Below, piece by piece: positions 1 through 6,458 of a stretch of 6,791 nt of DNA (positions are counted from its first letter, which is position 1; each line of letters begins with the position of its first letter). The translations under genes were made by a program, and so were the position numbers. The stretch lies in the NCBI GenBank assembly GCA_024640445.1, contig JAHEEZ010000197.1, positions 1 to 6,791 on the forward strand, read 5' to 3'. Origin of the DNA: Acidobacteriota bacterium (GTDB taxonomy: Bacteria > Acidobacteriota > Blastocatellia > Pyrinomonadales > Pyrinomonadaceae). The notes under the pieces were generated by a model that worked only from the letters and a program-made list of their open reading frames with translations, had not been told where the DNA came from and did no database searches.

Positions 1-1
1 G

Positions 2-259
2 CTTGCGTCAGAAAATCTGCCTTTGCTGACCGAAAAGCTTCGCGTTGAGTTTCCGTCCGCGGCGTTTGTTGATTCATACAGGAAAATGAGAAGGCATCTG
101 GGACACGCCTGGCCCGTTGATGAGACGGCATCCTCAAAGGGATTCGAGCGAAAAAGTTTCGGAGGCTATGCCCGTTTGCGAACCGTTGCGACAGACAACG
201 AAGCGCAATTCACTCGATTTTCAAGATTGCAAATATCGCTCTTCAAAAGGGATGACTGA
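2..259 (+). CDS. 3' end of an unrecognised gene upstream of rlmB (partial)
   Basis: This frame is open from the window edge to a TGA at 257-259 and gives about 85 residues of a possible C-terminus. I do not recognise the protein. It is basic and soluble-looking, with no membrane segment, and ends in an Arg/Phe/Leu-rich stretch followed by LFKRDD. In its favour are the uninterrupted frame and an end that overlaps the preferred rlmB start by 8 bases (ATGACTGA), an arrangement typical of translationally coupled genes. Against it, the third codon positions show no strong GC preference that I can judge by eye, and no motif is visible. The true start would lie outside the window. It could instead be a non-coding leader of rlmB that happens to be open. 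Confidence 0.4.
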   Translation, partial: LASENLPLLTEKLRVEFPSAAFVDSYRKMRRHLGHAWPVDETASSKGFERKSFGGYARLRTVATDNEAQFTRFSRLQISLFKRDD

Positions 260-1082
260 ACCCAAAAACTCGAAGATGGCAAGAAGGACAAGGAAAGAGG
301 CAGCAGTTGAAGGTGGCCGTCCGGCGGATCTGACGTACGGCATCGCTCCTGTTCTTGAAGCGTTGCGCGCAGACGGAGGCCGGGTCGAAAAGATTCTCAT
401 CGCCGAAGGCAAACAGCACGGACGGATCGCCGAGATCAAAGGGCTTGCGAAAGAAAAAGGGGTTGCGATCAGAACAGTGCCCCGGGGAGTGATCAGCGGA
501 CTTCTGCCGAAGGAGGCCAATCACCAGGGAGTCGTCGCTCAAATCGGCTTCGCGGGTTATGCGGATCCCGACGAATTGCTTGCTCGAATTTCGGGAGGTG
601 AAACATCGCTCTGCCTCGTGCTCGACGGGATTGAGGATCCTCATAATCTGGGCGCGATCATTCGCTCAGCCGAGTGCGCGGGCGTTAATGCGGTTTTCAT
701 TCCGGAGAGGCGTTCGGCGGGTCTGAACGAAACCGTGGCCAAGACCTCTGCCGGGGCGGTCTCGTTCGTCGACGTTGCGCGTGTAACGAACGTAAACCGG
801 CTGATAGATGAGCTAAAAGAACTCGGATTCTGGATCATCGGCGCGGCGGGCGAAGCCGAAACCGTTCATTTCAACTGGGATTGGAACCGCAAATGCGCCC
901 TTGTGCTTGGGAGCGAGGGTTCGGGACTTCATCGCCTGACGAGAGAAAAATGCGATATCTTGGTTAAAATTCCGATGTATGGAAGAATAGACTCTTTGAA
1001 CGTCTCTGTCGCCGCCGGCGTAATGCTCTTTGAGGCGGCGAGGCAAAAAGAGGCGGCAGCAGCAAAGACTGAGGGAATCTGA
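252..1082 (+). CDS. rlmB: 23S rRNA (guanosine 2'-O-)methyltransferase, RlmB/TrmH family (SPOUT)
   Basis: A 276-residue SpoU/TrmH-type enzyme. Characterised RlmB transfers a methyl group from S-adenosylmethionine to the 2'-O of G2251 in the 23S rRNA peptidyl-transferase loop. A basic N-terminal tail (about 1-25) precedes the small RNA-binding domain, which opens with TYGIAPVLEAL and ends with NHQGVVAQI (about 28-98). The catalytic SPOUT knot domain shows all three family motifs: motif 1, DGIEDPHNLGAIIRSAE (about 125-141, with the conserved Asn and Arg); motif 2, LVLGSEGSGL (about 217-226); and motif 3, IPMYGRIDSLNVSVAAG (about 240-256). Motifs 2 and 3 form the cofactor knot. Length fits the family once the tail is allowed for. 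I chose ATG 252 because AAAAGGG abuts it and it overlaps the upstream stop. ATG 276 is a reasonable alternative. The frame stays open to 117, but that extension resembles no RlmB N-terminus. A related specificity within the family cannot be excluded. Confidence 0.93.
   Translation: MTEPKNSKMARRTRKEAAVEGGRPADLTYGIAPVLEALRADGGRVEKILIAEGKQHGRIAEIKGLAKEKGVAIRTVPRGVISGLLPKEANHQGVVAQIGFAGYADPDELLARISGGETSLCLVLDGIEDPHNLGAIIRSAECAGVNAVFIPERRSAGLNETVAKTSAGAVSFVDVARVTNVNRLIDELKELGFWIIGAAGEAETVHFNWDWNRKCALVLGSEGSGLHRLTREKCDILVKIPMYGRIDSLNVSVAAGVMLFEAARQKEAAAAKTEGI
1071..1075 (+). promoter_or_regulatory. Ribosome binding site of the zinc-ribbon gene, inside the rlmB 3' end
   Basis: GAGGG lies 7 bases before the ATG at 1083, within the last codons of rlmB. 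It supports the start chosen for the downstream gene. It also suggests that ribosomes finishing rlmB can reinitiate, because the TGA at 1080-1082 is immediately followed by the ATG. Confidence 0.7.
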
Positions 1083-1718
1083 ATGTTTTGTCCAAAATGC
1101 GGTACTGAAAATCCTGAAGACGGAAGATTCTGCAGGAAATGCGGAACGGATCTTAGTGCTGTTTCAAAGGCCATAGGTTCCGAGACCCATACGGGAATGG
1201 ATCTGATGAACCCGGGATTCGGTTCGGATGTTGACGTGTCAGGAGATGACGCATCTTGCTTCTCTCCCGGTTCCGGGCGCGGCAGGCGGAGATCTAAAGA
1301 CCCGGTGGACCTTTACGCCGCGGGCCTTAGAAGTTCGATCTTCGGGTTCGGGTTTCTTATCATCTCCATCCTTCTGTTTTTCACGAATGTGGCCGGCGGG
1401 CAGACGTGGTGGTGGGCAATGCTCTTTCCCGGCTTCTCAATGCTGGCAGGTGGGATAGGAAATATAGCGAAATCAAAGCGGCTCGAAAAAAGAATGGCTT
1501 CCCCCGCCGCAGCCAGACCGGCATCGATCGGCGCGACTGTGAACCAGGTGCGTTCGCTCGAGGAAGGGAAGACCGATTTTGTTCCGGCCTCGTCTCGAAA
1601 GAGTTTCGAGACAGGCGATCTTGTGCCGCCGAGTGTGGTCGAAAGTACGACCAGGCATTTGAGGATGGATACTGAAAGCGAGACGATGACGCTGCCTGAC
1701 CTAAAGGATGCGGATTAG
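1083..1718 (+). CDS. Zinc-ribbon protein with two predicted membrane helices, function unknown
   Basis: A 211-residue protein. It opens with a zinc ribbon, CPKCG then ten residues then CRKCG (Cys 3, 6, 17 and 20), which should bind one zinc ion. Residues about 30-75 are a Gly/Ser/Asp-rich linker ending in a basic patch (GRGRRRSK). Two hydrophobic segments follow, about 85-104 (FGFGFLIISILLFF) and about 109-127 (WWWAMLFPGFSMLAGG), then a basic stretch KSKRLEKR. The tail (about 138-211) looks disordered and contains PPSVVESTTRHL near its end, possibly a short linear motif. A hairpin with zinc ribbon and tail both in the cytoplasm fits the basic flanks, but that is inference. The start is well set: it abuts the rlmB stop and has GAGGG 7 bases upstream. 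Short zinc-ribbon modules of this kind are common on bacterial membrane proteins and do not reveal a function. The gene shares a transcript with rlmB and ends before a strong terminator. Confidence 0.85.
   Translation: MFCPKCGTENPEDGRFCRKCGTDLSAVSKAIGSETHTGMDLMNPGFGSDVDVSGDDASCFSPGSGRGRRRSKDPVDLYAAGLRSSIFGFGFLIISILLFFTNVAGGQTWWWAMLFPGFSMLAGGIGNIAKSKRLEKRMASPAAARPASIGATVNQVRSLEEGKTDFVPASSRKSFETGDLVPPSVVESTTRHLRMDTESETMTLPDLKDAD
1592..1612. repeat. Perfect 9-base inverted repeat inside the zinc-ribbon gene
   Basis: GTCTCGAAA at 1592-1600 and TTTCGAGAC at 1604-1612 are exact reverse complements separated by GAG. The repeat lies in the codons for SRKSFET in the disordered tail of the zinc-ribbon protein. 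In RNA it could fold into a short hairpin. No U-tract follows, so it is not an intrinsic terminator. It may be chance, or a small site in RNA or DNA. Confidence 0.5.
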
Positions 1719-1761
1719 AATTCGAACCCACATGCGCGATAGCGCGACGATTTGATCATTG

Positions 1762-1791
1762 CCGGCGCAGGCACTCTGCGCCGGTTTTTTT
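1762..1791 (+). terminator. Intrinsic terminator of the rlmB/zinc-ribbon unit
   Basis: CCGGCGCA (1762-1769) pairs perfectly with TGCGCCGG (1777-1784) across a 7-base loop and is followed directly by seven T residues (1785-1791). It lies 43 bases after the zinc-ribbon stop codon. Read on the minus strand the hairpin is followed by CAATGATC and has no T-run, so it should stop only plus-strand transcription. A smaller GCGC-GATA-GCGC hairpin lies just upstream (1734-1745). Confidence 0.92.
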
Positions 1792-1835
1792 ATTGTTTGC
1801 AGGCGTTTCAACCCGGGTCAGGCAGTAAAGCGGTA

Positions 1836-2669
1836 CTAGCGGAACTTTGAAAGCATGCCCCCGGAGATCCGGTCCATTATCCTGTAGTATCGTTTCGGAA
1901 AGAGTCTTTGGATAGCACTTATCTGAGCGGCGTCGCTGCCGATCAGGATCCTTGGGTTCCTTTTCATAATGCCGCGAAAGATTATCTCCGCCGCTTCTTC
2001 CGCCGATGTCCTGGCGACCTTATCGAGGATCACAGGGGCGATCCGCTTGTCCTCCTCAGGCGCGTTCTCACCCTTCCTTGCTGATCGGGCGATGTTCGTC
2101 TTAACGCCGCCGGGATGAACGCAGGAGACAGATATATTTGTGCCGTACAGTTCGTGTCGAAGGCTCTCTGTAAATCCACGGACCGCGAATTTGCTGGCGC
2201 AGTAAGTCGATTGACCGGGAGGCGCCATAAGTCCGAACACGCTCGAGACATTGATGATATGGCCGGCGCCCTGGCTTCTCATTATCGGAAGAAAGACCTT
2301 TGTCCCGTAAACGGTTCCCCAGAAATTGATGTCCATCAGCCATCGCATGTCGTCAAGCGAAACCTGTTCTGTCCTGCCGACAAGGCCGACTCCCGCGTTG
2401 TTGACAAGGTGTGTCGCCGTCTTGAATTCGTTCAGGACCGTCGCAGCGAACCGTTCGATCTGATCCGGTCTTGATACATCGACCACGTCCATCAAACAGG
2501 GCACTCCAAATTCAGCGAGAGATTCTGCCGTCTCCTTGAGTGAGTCCTCATTGACGTCAGAGATCGCGATCCCCTTGATACCTGCTTTCGCAAAGCGTTG
2601 TGCGAGAGCCCGCCCTATTCCCGAGCCGGCTCCAGTGATGACCGCGACTGATTCATCTGTGACGGACAT
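1836..2669 (-). CDS. Classical short-chain dehydrogenase/reductase (SDR), probably NAD(H)-dependent
   Basis: A 277-residue Rossmann-fold oxidoreductase, usual length for a classical SDR with a short C-terminal extension. Visible motifs are the cofactor-binding TGAGSGIG (12-19), NNAG (90-93) and the catalytic tetrad: Asn115 (in DINFWG), Ser143 (in NVSS), Tyr156 and Lys160 (in YCASK). PGGVKT (186-191) follows. An acidic residue, Asp38, sits at the end of the second strand (ISDVNED), which in classical SDRs generally favours NAD(H) over NADP(H). The substrate cannot be read from sequence. Residues about 210-277 (IAPVILDKVAR, then PRILIGSDA and a basic RLFPKRYYR stretch) resemble the tail of SDRs often annotated loosely as acetoin- or ketoacyl-type. 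The gene follows the propeller gene by 18 bases, so it is probably co-transcribed. Ribosome binding looks weak: AGGAG is 15 bases before the ATG, with a purine run GAAGAAGAA immediately before it. No intrinsic terminator is visible after it. Confidence 0.92.
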   Translation of the reverse strand: MSVTDESVAVITGAGSGIGRALAQRFAKAGIKGIAISDVNEDSLKETAESLAEFGVPCLMDVVDVSRPDQIERFAATVLNEFKTATHLVNNAGVGLVGRTEQVSLDDMRWLMDINFWGTVYGTKVFLPIMRSQGAGHIINVSSVFGLMAPPGQSTYCASKFAVRGFTESLRHELYGTNISVSCVHPGGVKTNIARSARKGENAPEEDKRIAPVILDKVARTSAEEAAEIIFRGIMKRNPRILIGSDAAQISAIQRLFPKRYYRIMDRISGGMLSKFR

Positions 2670-2687
2670 TTCTTCTTCGGGTTTCTC

Positions 2688-4838
2688 CTACTTCCTTACC
2701 AGGGCGCGCGCGCTGCCCGAGTTGCCGACAGCGTCGAAGACTCTCAACGCAACAGCGAACTCTCCGGAGCCAGGTACTTCGATCTCAACGGTGAATTGCT
2801 CCTTCCTGCTATCCGGTATCCCGTCGTCCGCATAGACCGTCTTCCAATTGCCGCCGTTTACGCTGAACTCGGCACGCGTGATGTAGCTTGAACTTTCACT
2901 GGCGTCAAATTTCACCGTCACCTTGTTCCCACTGACTACCGGAGATCCGATCGCGATCACCGTCGGAGGCGTGTTGTCTATATTGAACGGATCGCTGGTC
3001 AGGTCGCTCGTGAGCGCGTTCGACACGGGATTCGAAGGTAGATCGCTGGCGGCCACTTTGAAAACATATCGTCCATCCGCGAACGCAAGTCCGTCAATCG
3101 TGAAGAACGGCTGGCTGACGTCTTTTTCAAGCAGTTTGAATTCGGCGTCGCCTACCTCTTTGAAATAGATCGAATAGACAAGCGTATCGTCATTCCTGTC
3201 CTCCGCTTTCCAGGTCAGCGATTTTGCGCCTCGCTGGTAAAGTTTTCTGGGGGCAATTGCCGGGACGACGATACCAAAATCGGCGGGATCCATTCCGGAT
3301 GTTTCTATGTTCGGGTCGATCGGCACGGAAGGATTAGGTGCGAGTCCCACGTTTGCCTCCAGGACCTCGATCGAAAGTACTTCCGGAGCGATGTTTGTCG
3401 GAAGGTAGGAAAGGTGCACCTCCGAAAGGCTCTGTTCGGCAGTTCCCACTTTGAAGACTGCGCGCCACTGTAGAAACCCAGCGTGGGGGCTGGATATTTT
3501 GTCGCCGGAAGGATCGTTGTATGAACCGCTCCAGCCGCTCCAGGTTTCGTCCGGAGTCTCGGTATTTCCGCTTCGGGTCTGGATCTCAACGCCGCCTTTG
3601 CCGCGCCACCAGATCCGGCCCCACGAAGCATTCCCCTTCGCATCCAGCACCGGAGATTCGTAAGTCGCGGCTGTCGTTCTGTCGCCGCCTATTTTGAAGA
3701 GCTTTCCCTGATTGCTGGTCGCAGCGAAAAGCCGGTTGCCGAAGACCCCAATGCTCGAAACCTGTCCTTCACCTGTTTGAAGCGCGAGCGTCTCGCGGCC
3801 GGAGTTGGTGACGCTAAAGATCCTGCCCTTGTCGGAAGTACCGACAAGTACTCCGTTTCCCGTCTGATGAGCATAAACGGAGAAAGCTGATACCTCGGAC
3901 GAGCTCCAGATAATATCCGTCTGGCCAGAAGGAAGTATCCGGTAGACCGCCGATTTTGCTCCGGTCAGATCATACCTGCTTTTCTGCGGTGTCGGATTTG
4001 ATGGCTGCGCACCCTTCGACTTCGCGGCAGTTAAAGACGCCGCAGGTTTTGCGGTGTCGGATTTCGCCTCAACCGAAGACACGGAATCTCCCAGCGCCAG
4101 GGCGTACACAGATCCGTCCATCCCGATGACGACCTCATGAATTTCACGCAGAGATGAATCAAGCAGAGCGAACGGTCTTCCGTCCGGTCCGAAGCGCAGC
4201 AGGAGCCCCTCGGAATCCGTGCCCGCATACAGGTTTCCCGACTTGTCCGCAGCAAGGGAGATGATGTGTGTTTCGCTGGAGTCGAACATCACCGAATCTG
4301 CCGCCTTTGCGCCGGCAGCGGACACCCGATAGATCTTGCCATTCTCACCGGTCCCGATCGCGAGATTCCCATCAGCCAGGACCGCGAGCGACCAGATATA
4401 CTTTTCACCGGGATCGAAATAGACGGATGCCTTTCCGTTCTCAATGCGGTAAACCTTCCCGTCAGGCGAGGTTCCAACGAACAGTTCTCCGTTCCTGCCG
4501 ACAGCGACAGCCGAAACGTTCAGCTCGTCAAGATCAGCGAGAAGAGTAGAAGTGCCGGAAGTGTCGATCCGGAAGACCTTGCCGTCGGAGCCTGTCCCCA
4601 GGTAGATATTTCCCTTCGAATCAATGGCGCTCGACCATATGTAGGGCTGGCCGGTCGCGGCCATCTCTTGTAGGCCGGGGGCAGGAGTGATAGTACCGTC
4701 AAAGCCGATGGAAACGCCCCTGGCTTCGCCTTTAAGCACGTCATTGCGGGAGTTGACCGTCCAGATCATAGGCTCCGAGGCGGAGATGGTCTGAAACAAA
4801 AGGCCGACAGTGGCCAGTAAAAGGGTAATTCTTTTCAT
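2688..4838 (-). CDS. Secreted beta-propeller protein with C-terminal beta-sandwich (FN3/Ig-like) domains
   Basis: A 716-residue exported protein of unknown function. Residues 1-20 are a signal peptide (MKR, then a Leu-rich core, ending near TISA). From about 65 to 385 there are repeated blades of the pattern 'GN-IYLGTGSDGKVFRI', for example at 76-91, 116-132, 157-171, 200-216, 328-342 and 366-383. Together these look like one six- or seven-bladed propeller of the NHL/SMP-30/two-component-propeller type. A low-complexity Ala/Ser/Lys/Pro stretch (about 252-293) interrupts it. Residues about 390-480 form a Trp-rich beta domain (ESPVLDA, WGRIWWRG, TRSGNTETPDETWSGWS, LQWRAVF, LSYLP). Two further beta-sandwich domains follow: about 484-605, fibronectin-III-like with SLTWKAEDRNDD, and about 622-714, Ig-like, starting at NTPPTV and ending FDAVGNSG. 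No membrane anchor or sorting signal is seen at the C-terminus. Likely periplasmic or extracellular, perhaps binding a ligand or polysaccharide. No catalytic residues can be named. No good Shine-Dalgarno site precedes ATG 4838, but the signal peptide supports this start. Confidence 0.85.
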   Translation of the reverse strand: MKRITLLLATVGLLFQTISASEPMIWTVNSRNDVLKGEARGVSIGFDGTITPAPGLQEMAATGQPYIWSSAIDSKGNIYLGTGSDGKVFRIDTSGTSTLLADLDELNVSAVAVGRNGELFVGTSPDGKVYRIENGKASVYFDPGEKYIWSLAVLADGNLAIGTGENGKIYRVSAAGAKAADSVMFDSSETHIISLAADKSGNLYAGTDSEGLLLRFGPDGRPFALLDSSLREIHEVVIGMDGSVYALALGDSVSSVEAKSDTAKPAASLTAAKSKGAQPSNPTPQKSRYDLTGAKSAVYRILPSGQTDIIWSSSEVSAFSVYAHQTGNGVLVGTSDKGRIFSVTNSGRETLALQTGEGQVSSIGVFGNRLFAATSNQGKLFKIGGDRTTAATYESPVLDAKGNASWGRIWWRGKGGVEIQTRSGNTETPDETWSGWSGSYNDPSGDKISSPHAGFLQWRAVFKVGTAEQSLSEVHLSYLPTNIAPEVLSIEVLEANVGLAPNPSVPIDPNIETSGMDPADFGIVVPAIAPRKLYQRGAKSLTWKAEDRNDDTLVYSIYFKEVGDAEFKLLEKDVSQPFFTIDGLAFADGRYVFKVAASDLPSNPVSNALTSDLTSDPFNIDNTPPTVIAIGSPVVSGNKVTVKFDASESSSYITRAEFSVNGGNWKTVYADDGIPDSRKEQFTVEIEVPGSGEFAVALRVFDAVGNSGSARALVRK

Positions 4839-4876
4839 TTGGTCGGATTGATGCCTTTGTTCTTGAATACGGGGAA

Positions 4877-4890
4877 TTTAACAGGTTAAA
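4877..4890. promoter_or_regulatory. 14-base palindrome upstream of the propeller gene, possible operator
   Basis: TTTAAC (4877-4882) and GTTAAA (4885-4890) are perfect inverted arms with a 2-base spacer, 38 bases before the start of the propeller gene and inside an AT-rich patch. The position suits an operator or a promoter-overlapping protein site for the propeller/SDR pair. On the minus strand TAAATT within it could act as a weak -10 with TTTTCG 17 bases upstream as a poor -35, but the match is weak. The rest of the 117-base gap (4851-4967) shows no terminator or small gene. Confidence 0.35.
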
Positions 4891-4967
4891 AAATACACGA
4901 AAACCGGGGAAAGTTCTATTATCCTGATTCTGTCGTCTGCCAGACCGCAGGGTTTAAGTTGAGCGGA

Positions 4968-6323
4968 TCAGTCCTCTTGGCTCTCCGCATTCGACGTGCT
5001 TCTTGGTTCCGGCTTTTCTCCACGGCCGTGATGGACCGAAAGGAATCTGAGGGCATCCTGAAGTTCCTCGGCGTCTCCCGTGATCAATCTCGCGGTATGT
5101 TCACGCGTGAAATACGCCCAGACCCATTCAGTTAGGACAAGCAGGCGGTTTCTGAATCCGATCAGGGTTATGATGTGGACCACAAGCCATGCGAGCCACG
5201 CGAAGAAACCGGACATCTTGAACCGGCCGAACTCAAAGATCGCCTTGTTTCTCCCGATCGTGGCCATCGAACCCTTGTCCTCATACTTGAATGGTAATCG
5301 GTTCTCGTTCTTCAGGTCCCGCAGGATGTTTGCAACCGCGCTCCTGGCCATCTGGATCGCGGCTGGCGCGACTCCAGGAACCAGTTCGCCGTTCTCTTCT
5401 TCCACATGCGCCATGTCACCGATCACAAACACATCGGCAGTGTTTTTGAGAGTAAGATCGTCTTCAACCAAGACTCTGCCCGCCTTATCGGTTTCGGCTC
5501 CAAGCATCTTTCCGACCGGTGAAGCCGCGACTCCCGTTGCCCAAAGTACGACACTCGCGTCGATCCATTCATCGCCGACCTTTACCTCACCCGGTCTTAT
5601 GTCGGTTACGAAACTGTTCAGCCTTACATTTACACCCAGTTCCTCAAGGTCCCTTTTCGCATGATCAGAAAGACGGTCGTCGAATGTTCCGAGCACCCGG
5701 TCGGAGCCTTCGAACAAAGTGACCTTTGCTTCTCTCGTATCGATCGCCTTGAAATCCTTTGCCAGCGCCTGCTTCGCGATGCCCGCAATGGCTCCGGCAA
5801 GCTCGACGCCGGTAGCGCCTCCGCCGATCACGACGAAGTTGAGAGGATCGTGTTTTCCTGTCTGGATCGCCTCGCGTTCAGCGAGTTCGAAAGCCAGCAG
5901 AACTCGCCGTCTGATCTCGAGTGCGTCTTCGACCGTCTTTAGGCCGGGGGCGTCGTCTTCCCAGTCGTCGTGCCCAAAGTATGAATGGCGGGCACCTGCG
6001 GCAACAATTAGATAGTCGAATGCGACTGTCTCTTCGTCCTGTAAGACCACCTTCTTGTTTTCCAGATCGAGCCCTGTCACCTCGCCAAGAAGCACTTCGA
6101 CGTTCTTTGCCTTTCGCAGGATACGTCTTATCGGAGAGGCGATCTGTCCCGGCGAAAGCACCGCGGTCGCCACCTGATAGAGCAGAGGCTGGAATGTATG
6201 GTGGTTTTTGCGGTCGATGAGGGTGACGTTGACCGGATTGTTCTTCAGACGCTTTGCGGCCTCGAGTCCGCCGAAACCTCCGCCTATGATAATCACTCGG
6301 GGGGTGCGATTCGTTGGTTTCAT
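4968..6323 (-). CDS. ndh: NAD(P)/FAD-dependent oxidoreductase, type II NADH:quinone oxidoreductase (NDH-2) family
   Basis: A 451-residue flavoprotein. NDH-2 enzymes oxidise NADH and reduce membrane quinone without pumping protons. The FAD-binding Rossmann motif is IIIGGGFGGLEAA (about 11-23) with the acidic Asp37 after the second strand. HTFQPLLYQVAT (about 42-53) is typical of the family. The second, NADH-binding dinucleotide motif is VVIGGGATGVELAG (about 164-177), with Glu205 in TLFEG at the position that usually favours NADH. ATGV (262-265) and TADVFVIGDMA (about 295-305) complete the FAD site. PAAIQMA (about 320-326) corresponds to the quinone-site region. The hydrophobic and amphipathic segment about 370-406 (FFAWLAWLVVHIITLIGF, then WVWAYFT) matches the membrane-anchoring C-terminus. 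The last about 20 residues are hydrophilic. I start at ATG 6323, which has GGGAGA 7 bases upstream. A TTG at 6350 would add nine unlikely residues. NDH-2 is the best call; the exact acceptor is unproven. Confidence 0.9.
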   Translation of the reverse strand: MKPTNRTPRVIIIGGGFGGLEAAKRLKNNPVNVTLIDRKNHHTFQPLLYQVATAVLSPGQIASPIRRILRKAKNVEVLLGEVTGLDLENKKVVLQDEETVAFDYLIVAAGARHSYFGHDDWEDDAPGLKTVEDALEIRRRVLLAFELAEREAIQTGKHDPLNFVVIGGGATGVELAGAIAGIAKQALAKDFKAIDTREAKVTLFEGSDRVLGTFDDRLSDHAKRDLEELGVNVRLNSFVTDIRPGEVKVGDEWIDASVVLWATGVAASPVGKMLGAETDKAGRVLVEDDLTLKNTADVFVIGDMAHVEEENGELVPGVAPAAIQMARSAVANILRDLKNENRLPFKYEDKGSMATIGRNKAIFEFGRFKMSGFFAWLAWLVVHIITLIGFRNRLLVLTEWVWAYFTREHTARLITGDAEELQDALRFLSVHHGRGEKPEPRSTSNAESQED

Positions 6324-6330
6324 GTGCGAT

Positions 6331-6336
6331 TCTCCC
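6331..6336 (-). promoter_or_regulatory. Ribosome binding site fixing the NDH-2 start
   Basis: On the minus strand GGGAGA ends 7 bases before ATG 6323, an ideal spacing. It would lie inside the coding region if the TTG at 6350 were used, so it argues for the ATG. TATGTT about 20 bases before this site might be a -10 element, but no matching -35 is seen. Confidence 0.7.
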
Positions 6337-6458
6337 GACACAACATACAAGTAACTGTCACGTAAAGTGCTTCACAGGAATCGTTCTATTGAATTCATGG
6401 TCTTGAAGATAACGCCTGATGTCATGCGACTCGGTTCTTTTGAAATGCAGTCCGGGGA

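Noticed and set aside
117..251. Longer rlmB reading from the ATG at 117
   Set aside because: The added 45 residues resemble no RlmB N-terminus and overlap the other frame open from the window edge. ATG 252 places the TYGI motif at about the expected distance after a short basic tail.
2115..2474. 119-residue plus-strand open frame opposite the SDR gene
   Set aside because: It lies wholly within the SDR gene, whose catalytic motifs span this region, and shows no protein-like features of its own.
4926..4954. Possible terminator hairpin after the NDH-2 gene (GTCT-GGC-AGAC)
   Set aside because: Only four paired bases around a 3-base loop with mismatched flanks, and no T-run directly downstream on the minus strand.
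5080..5664. 194-residue plus-strand open frame opposite the NDH-2 gene
   Set aside because: The NDH-2 frame on the other strand carries clear family motifs throughout. The antisense translation is Ser/Arg/Pro-rich without any domain, as expected for a shadow frame.
6324..6350. TTG start at 6350 for the NDH-2 gene
   Set aside because: The ATG at 6323 has a well-spaced GGGAGA and gives a start close to the FAD-binding motif, as usual for the family.
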